The position numbers were made by a program, and so were the translations under genes. A DNA stretch of 64,000 nt, taken from positions 10,602,001-10,666,000 of the forward strand of contig NC_061126.1 of assembly GCF_905220365.1 (NCBI RefSeq), given 5' to 3'. This document shows, piece after piece, positions 59,601 through 64,000 of the stretch. Every line of letters starts with the position of its first letter. Within the stretch, counting starts at the first letter, position 1. The stretch comes from Vanessa cardui. Taxonomy: Eukaryota; Arthropoda; Insecta; Lepidoptera; Nymphalidae. The notes beneath the pieces are model-generated. The model ran no database searches, was not told the DNA's origin, and saw nothing but the letters and a program-made list of their open reading frames with translations.

Positions 59601-62589
59601 TTTTCAGTGCGAAAATAGGGTTAAAATAATTGTGGACTAAAAAAATCGCTCGAATTTAGTGCAAAACAATGACTTTACTTTGAGCATAGACGAAATAACT
59701 GAGTATTATTTTTTTAGAACATTATAGTAATTAATCATAATTTAATAAAACTATGAATACAGTTATTTGTAAAACCAATCTCAAAATGGAATCGCAGGTT
59801 AATGCTCCTCAAGGGTTCTTATCGTCTTGAAAGAAATACATATAATATTACCTAATTTCCTATTCGTTTCCATTATTAATTGTTCCGACAACCAAAAAAG
59901 TATTCTGCAGCTTTGAAATAAAGTTGCTTTTTCAAATATGCTACAAAGTCCACTACGAAAACGCGGTTTTAATTCAAGTCGTAATAAAAATTTGCAATAA
60001 AAGCTAAAATAGATGGCGATCTAAAAACGCAATCGTTGCACCTTGAGAGTGCTACCACGGAACTCGACGAGCTGAGGTGGTGTTTTTCGTATTCAGTTTT
60101 AGCATTCCTAGAAATATCCGAGAGAATAAAGAGATTTTTCGTGGGAATTCTTTCGGATGCCGGAAAACTGATTTTTCGACTCTGAAAACGTCAGTTGTCA
60201 GCCTTTTCTAGTTTATTCAGATTCAGTATTAAAAACTATTGAGAATATTTCGTTTGGAATGATAAAAGAGATTTTAGTTACAATTTCTGAATTTAAGTCC
60301 TGTGAAGACAAAAAAGAACGGAAGTAGGCAAAGATGCAAAGATCAATTGTGATTTTACATGACTGGTAAACGTGAATGTTCTGAGAGAAACTGTAAGGTT
60401 TTTATATTAAGGTTCTCATAAATGCAAATAATAATGAAAAGCAGTGCTTTTCTATAAGAAATATTTTCGTGAAATATTGGATACCAATGTGAAAACCAAA
60501 AATTGGTACCCAATTTAATAAAGCTCTTGAACTGCTACATGAGACATCTCAAGGCAAGATTTGATCGTATATTTAATACTGTTCCGTTTTTTTCTGTTTT
60601 CCTTCTACATTAAAAGAAAAACTGTAATGTGCGAATTAAATTGCTTTATGGAAGGAAAAAATGTGCAATACATACCGATTTGTTTAAACATTCTTAAGAT
60701 AGAATATTATATAGTATAAAAATATATTATAAGGCGATCCTTAGAACAAAGTGACGACCATAGCTATCCAAAGAACTATGTTTGTATGGTCAACGGTACC
60801 ATAGTTGCCATGGCGACCGGTAGACATAAAACACATATAAACTCATCTTTCAAAATTCTTGCACATGTGCAAATTGATGAAATTGAAATTGATCCATACA
60901 GCTAGATGCGATGTAAATAAAACATTATAAAATTAAATTAATAACCCCAGACATCAGCAACGTGTTATTACATCCATGATGAATTTAACTTAACGGAAAT
61001 TAAAATATTTTATAACGAGTGATTATGATTGATTCGCCTCGCGTCACACTCGGGTCTCATCGGGATATTAATTAAGAAACTAATGGGAAAAAGAGAAAAA
61101 GAATCGAAGCGGCCGGCGCGGCGACCTCGAGGAGCGTCCGCAAGGAAATTAGAAATATTCACTGAAACTTTTTAATTATAAACTGGCATTGACGAGGGTA
61201 CTTTTTTAAGTTCGAATAGATTATCTGTTTTAATGGACGAATAGTGTTAAGATTTGTGGTTGCTTTTCGAGATTTTCAATCAAATTCAAATATTTTGATA
61301 GATTTTTCTATGTAGTCCATTTAATAAATAATTATAAATTGCAAAGACGATGACTGAGTTTTCAAAGGAGTCTTATAGATTAATTCAATTTTATTTCATT
61401 CTCTGCTTTATTTTTAATTATCTTTACATGCAGACCGTATTTTTATAAAGCTCTGCTCACATCAGTGCGTTATGACATAAGCGTTATCTCATTAACTATC
61501 TGAACACGTCAGACATGTCGTGCCGGTATAGGCGTAAGCTTGTTACAATGGATCTGTCAAAATAGACTAATTGATTGATACAATTTAAGAATAATTCTAT
61601 AAAGATAATAAAATCAATTCTATCGTTTTCCATGTTAAACTTCAATATAATAAGAGTAGTTTATAGTAATTATATATATGTTAAAAACTAAAACAAAATC
61701 CGAAGGTACTTAATGCCAAAAGTAAACCCAAGCCTCTATGACAAACGAAAACGCAGTCTATTTTTTAACCACTCAGCTCACGTATTGTCACGTTGTTGTA
61801 CCTTAAAAGTATATTATTTACATTAACGTAATTCAACATTACTAAAATATAACCGCAAACATGATATAAATTAAGTCTTTACATATTTGTTAAAGTTATT
61901 CAAAAGGTTTATTTAGTTCATCGCGATATCAAACTTATAGTGTAAATCCTTTTGACCTCATAGAATCTAGATCCGACCTTACAATAAGCGCTAAAAGATA
62001 ATACGCAGTACTTTAGCAACATTACATCCAACAGCGGAGACGGTAAAATGTTTTATCGTCAGACTTTATTGTACGATAGTTAATGGTGAAAATAGTACTT
62101 CACGCTCGTACTTCACTGGTGTATCCGTAGCCTGTTACTTAAAACTGATTAAAAAATATACCTTGCAAAGATTCCTATAATAATATTCCATATTATTTAT
62201 TTTTTTAATGATGTAACGTTATTGTAATTCGACGCGGTAGAATTCGATTTTCAATTTAGCGAAACTATTATCGTGATTGTTCCGGCTATGAATAAAAACC
62301 GTATTCATAAACGGTTTTATCGTTTTTGGAGTATGCATTTATAGTAATGATTAGTTACAATTCACGGCATATTATAATTCCTAGCATGAAATTCAACCAA
62401 AAATTGATTTTTAAAATTTGGATTCTATATTTATTTATTTATTTACTGAATATCATTATACATGCTGTGTTTATATAGACAACGATGTTTCAAAAACCCC
62501 ACTGGATTTATCCGTAAATTGATATTCGTTGTCAACACTTATACTGAATTGTATATATAAATTATAATTAATTATATATTAATATCATA
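59601..62589. other. AT-rich non-coding stretch with possible regulatory islands
   Basis: No gene. Two noteworthy islands are an RFX X-box-like palindrome at 60804-60817 and a GC-rich block at 61095-61150 within otherwise AT-rich DNA. Confidence 0.5.
60804..60817. promoter_or_regulatory. RFX X-box-like palindrome
   Basis: GTTGCCATGGCGAC differs at one base from the symmetrical RFX site GTTGCCATGGCAAC. Such sites control ciliary genes in animals. No adjacent gene is visible, so function is unproven. Confidence 0.4.
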
Positions 62590-62752
62590 AATGTCTGTCT
62601 GTCGCTTTTTCATGACAAACCGCTGAACCGTATTTGATGAAATCTGTTAGGAAGCAAATTTTAACTCCGAGAAAGGACAATGGCTACTTTTTTGCCTAAC
62701 ACATGACAGCCAATACCCTCAGATGCGAACGAAGTCGCGGGCGAAAACTAGT
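62590..62752 (+). repeat. CTAGT-ending dispersed repeat, best-preserved end
   Basis: It starts GTCTGTCTGTCGC and contains GAACCGTATTTGATGAAATC and CTCCGAGAAAGGAC. It ends GAAGTCGCGGGCGAAAACTAGT at 62752. The CTAGT end shortly after a GC-rich self-complementary patch fits a non-autonomous Helitron-like element. No Rep/helicase is present. Confidence 0.6.
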
Positions 62753-64000
62753 AGCATATATTTTGTTGCGTATACAAATACATTAATAACCCTTCCCCAA
62801 GAAGAAAGTAAAAAATAATAAAGAATGTATTCCAACAACGTCCTGTCTTCCAAAATCCATCATCAGCCATTCCAGAATTAAATAAAATATACCACTGGTT
62901 TGGAAATCTACCTGTAGGTTTTACAGGGAAGCAATTCTGTAGTTACTCATTTCCAACACTTAGAACTCAATGTCAGACCAATACGATACAATTAAGTTTA
63001 TATAATATATCATGTCTGATCATGAACAGTTACTCTCATCCTGGTTATAGTGGGCTAGTTTTCCTAATAGTTGGCTATAAGGAAAACGAGCCCACATGTA
63101 GACGCCTTAATAGTGCAAATATTGTAATTAAGTAGCTTCTATTTCTTCATAATTCATTGGATAATATGTTACAACCGGAAAGATTTGAAGAGCAGAACCA
63201 ACAGGTTTACGCACTTTTCGAGATTCTGTAAGATATCTATCTATATAAGAGCTGGTAGTAAGAGATTTAACGATACCAAATCATTAGAATTAATCAATAA
63301 GGCAGTTTATACGCGTTGAATTCAATACGTTTTCCTTCTGACAATTATTGGAGTGGCTTCGTAATGTGATCGACTACTTAAAGAATATTATGAAATGCTG
63401 AATATTTCTGTTGGCTGAATTTTATTCTAAACGTGAACACACACTTGTAACTCTTATGGTTGATGGACAGACATTGTTTCTTACAAAAAAGGACTCAGTT
63501 TAATCCGTCACGTTCCACGTAGAACTGTAGATAGTACACGTCTCAGAATTATTGCCGAATTATACAGATTTCTTCACTATATATTCTTGTATCACTTTTT
63601 CCCATTAATTTGAAAAAAGTACTAATTATTAATAATTCTCTTTCAGGTAAGACGTTGCATCAATATCCAGTTAACGCATTAGAATAAGAAGATATCGTAA
63701 GTACAATTGCTAATAAAATAAGTTTAAAATCGTCAAAAAACTTTGCTCGTCTTTCCGACCTTAAAAAATACATCTAATTGTGAACTATTAGTGCATGAAC
63801 ATTATTGAAAAGGCTTTTAAGGATCATCGCTTAATCCTCGCCTATGAACAGGGACAGCAAAATGGGTCTCTTTATTAAGGGTTGTCAAAATTGTTTGTTT
63901 GACAAATTAATGTTTACAAAAACTCAGTAACTGATAAGAAAAATTAGATATTTATATTTCTTTTTTGTGTTGAGTAAAATAAAAAACGAAGTTAACACGA
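62753..64000. other. AT-rich non-coding stretch with one short hairpin
   Basis: The hairpin is at 63050-63095: 21-nt arms with two mismatches and a 4-nt loop. No coding region is visible. Confidence 0.5.

Overview
The window is AT-rich, gene-poor eukaryotic nuclear DNA, most likely from a butterfly or moth. The evidence is several families of short retroposons with tRNA-like heads and one R1-clade retrotransposon of insect type. The main SINE resembles the Metulj-type SINEs of nymphalid butterflies; that name is from memory and not verified. I found no host protein-coding gene, spliced exon, rRNA or genuine tRNA gene. Almost all recognisable content is mobile DNA or its relics, so the window is probably a large intron or an intergenic desert.

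Layout. From 0 to 12.5 kb: AT-rich sequence with SINE copies (1.1, 2.2, 4.6, 4.8 and 8.3 kb) and microsatellites. From 12.5 to 16 kb: a repeat cluster with an inverted pair of a CTAGT-type repeat, an RTE-clade LINE 3' relic, and a fragment of a transposon-type protein. At 18.0 kb: a SINE with a perfect 12-bp target duplication. From 25.06 to 28.32 kb: a GC-rich, 5'-truncated R1-clade LINE bounded by a perfect 14-bp duplication of ordinary AT-rich target DNA. From 28 to 50 kb: mostly AT-rich sequence with scattered SINE and CTAGT-type copies. From 50.7 to 56.0 kb, minus strand: a nearly complete two-ORF LINE (PHD-finger ORF1, endonuclease/RT ORF2). Its ORF2 is interrupted by a 488-bp hAT-type MITE with an 8-bp duplication. 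From 56.0 to 57.0 kb: a tRNA-like segment, a perfect 44-nt hairpin, and one SINE nested in another. From 57 to 64 kb: degenerate SINEs, a relic of an R1-type 3' end at 59.2-59.6 kb, and a few possible regulatory islands.

How the parts relate. The autonomous-type elements (R1-clade, PHD-type LINE, RTE relic) carry or carried reverse transcriptase. The SINEs are short tRNA-headed parasites that need a LINE partner. The MITE needs a hAT transposase, and no hAT transposase is encoded here. The nesting gives a relative order: the LINE came before the hAT MITE, and a GTGGTAG-type SINE came before the SINE inserted in it. No novel host system is evident. The best leads are the R1-clade insertion outside rDNA, the MITE-split but otherwise in-frame ORF2, the tRNA-like segment just upstream of the LINE ORF1, and the perfect hairpin at 56.4 kb.
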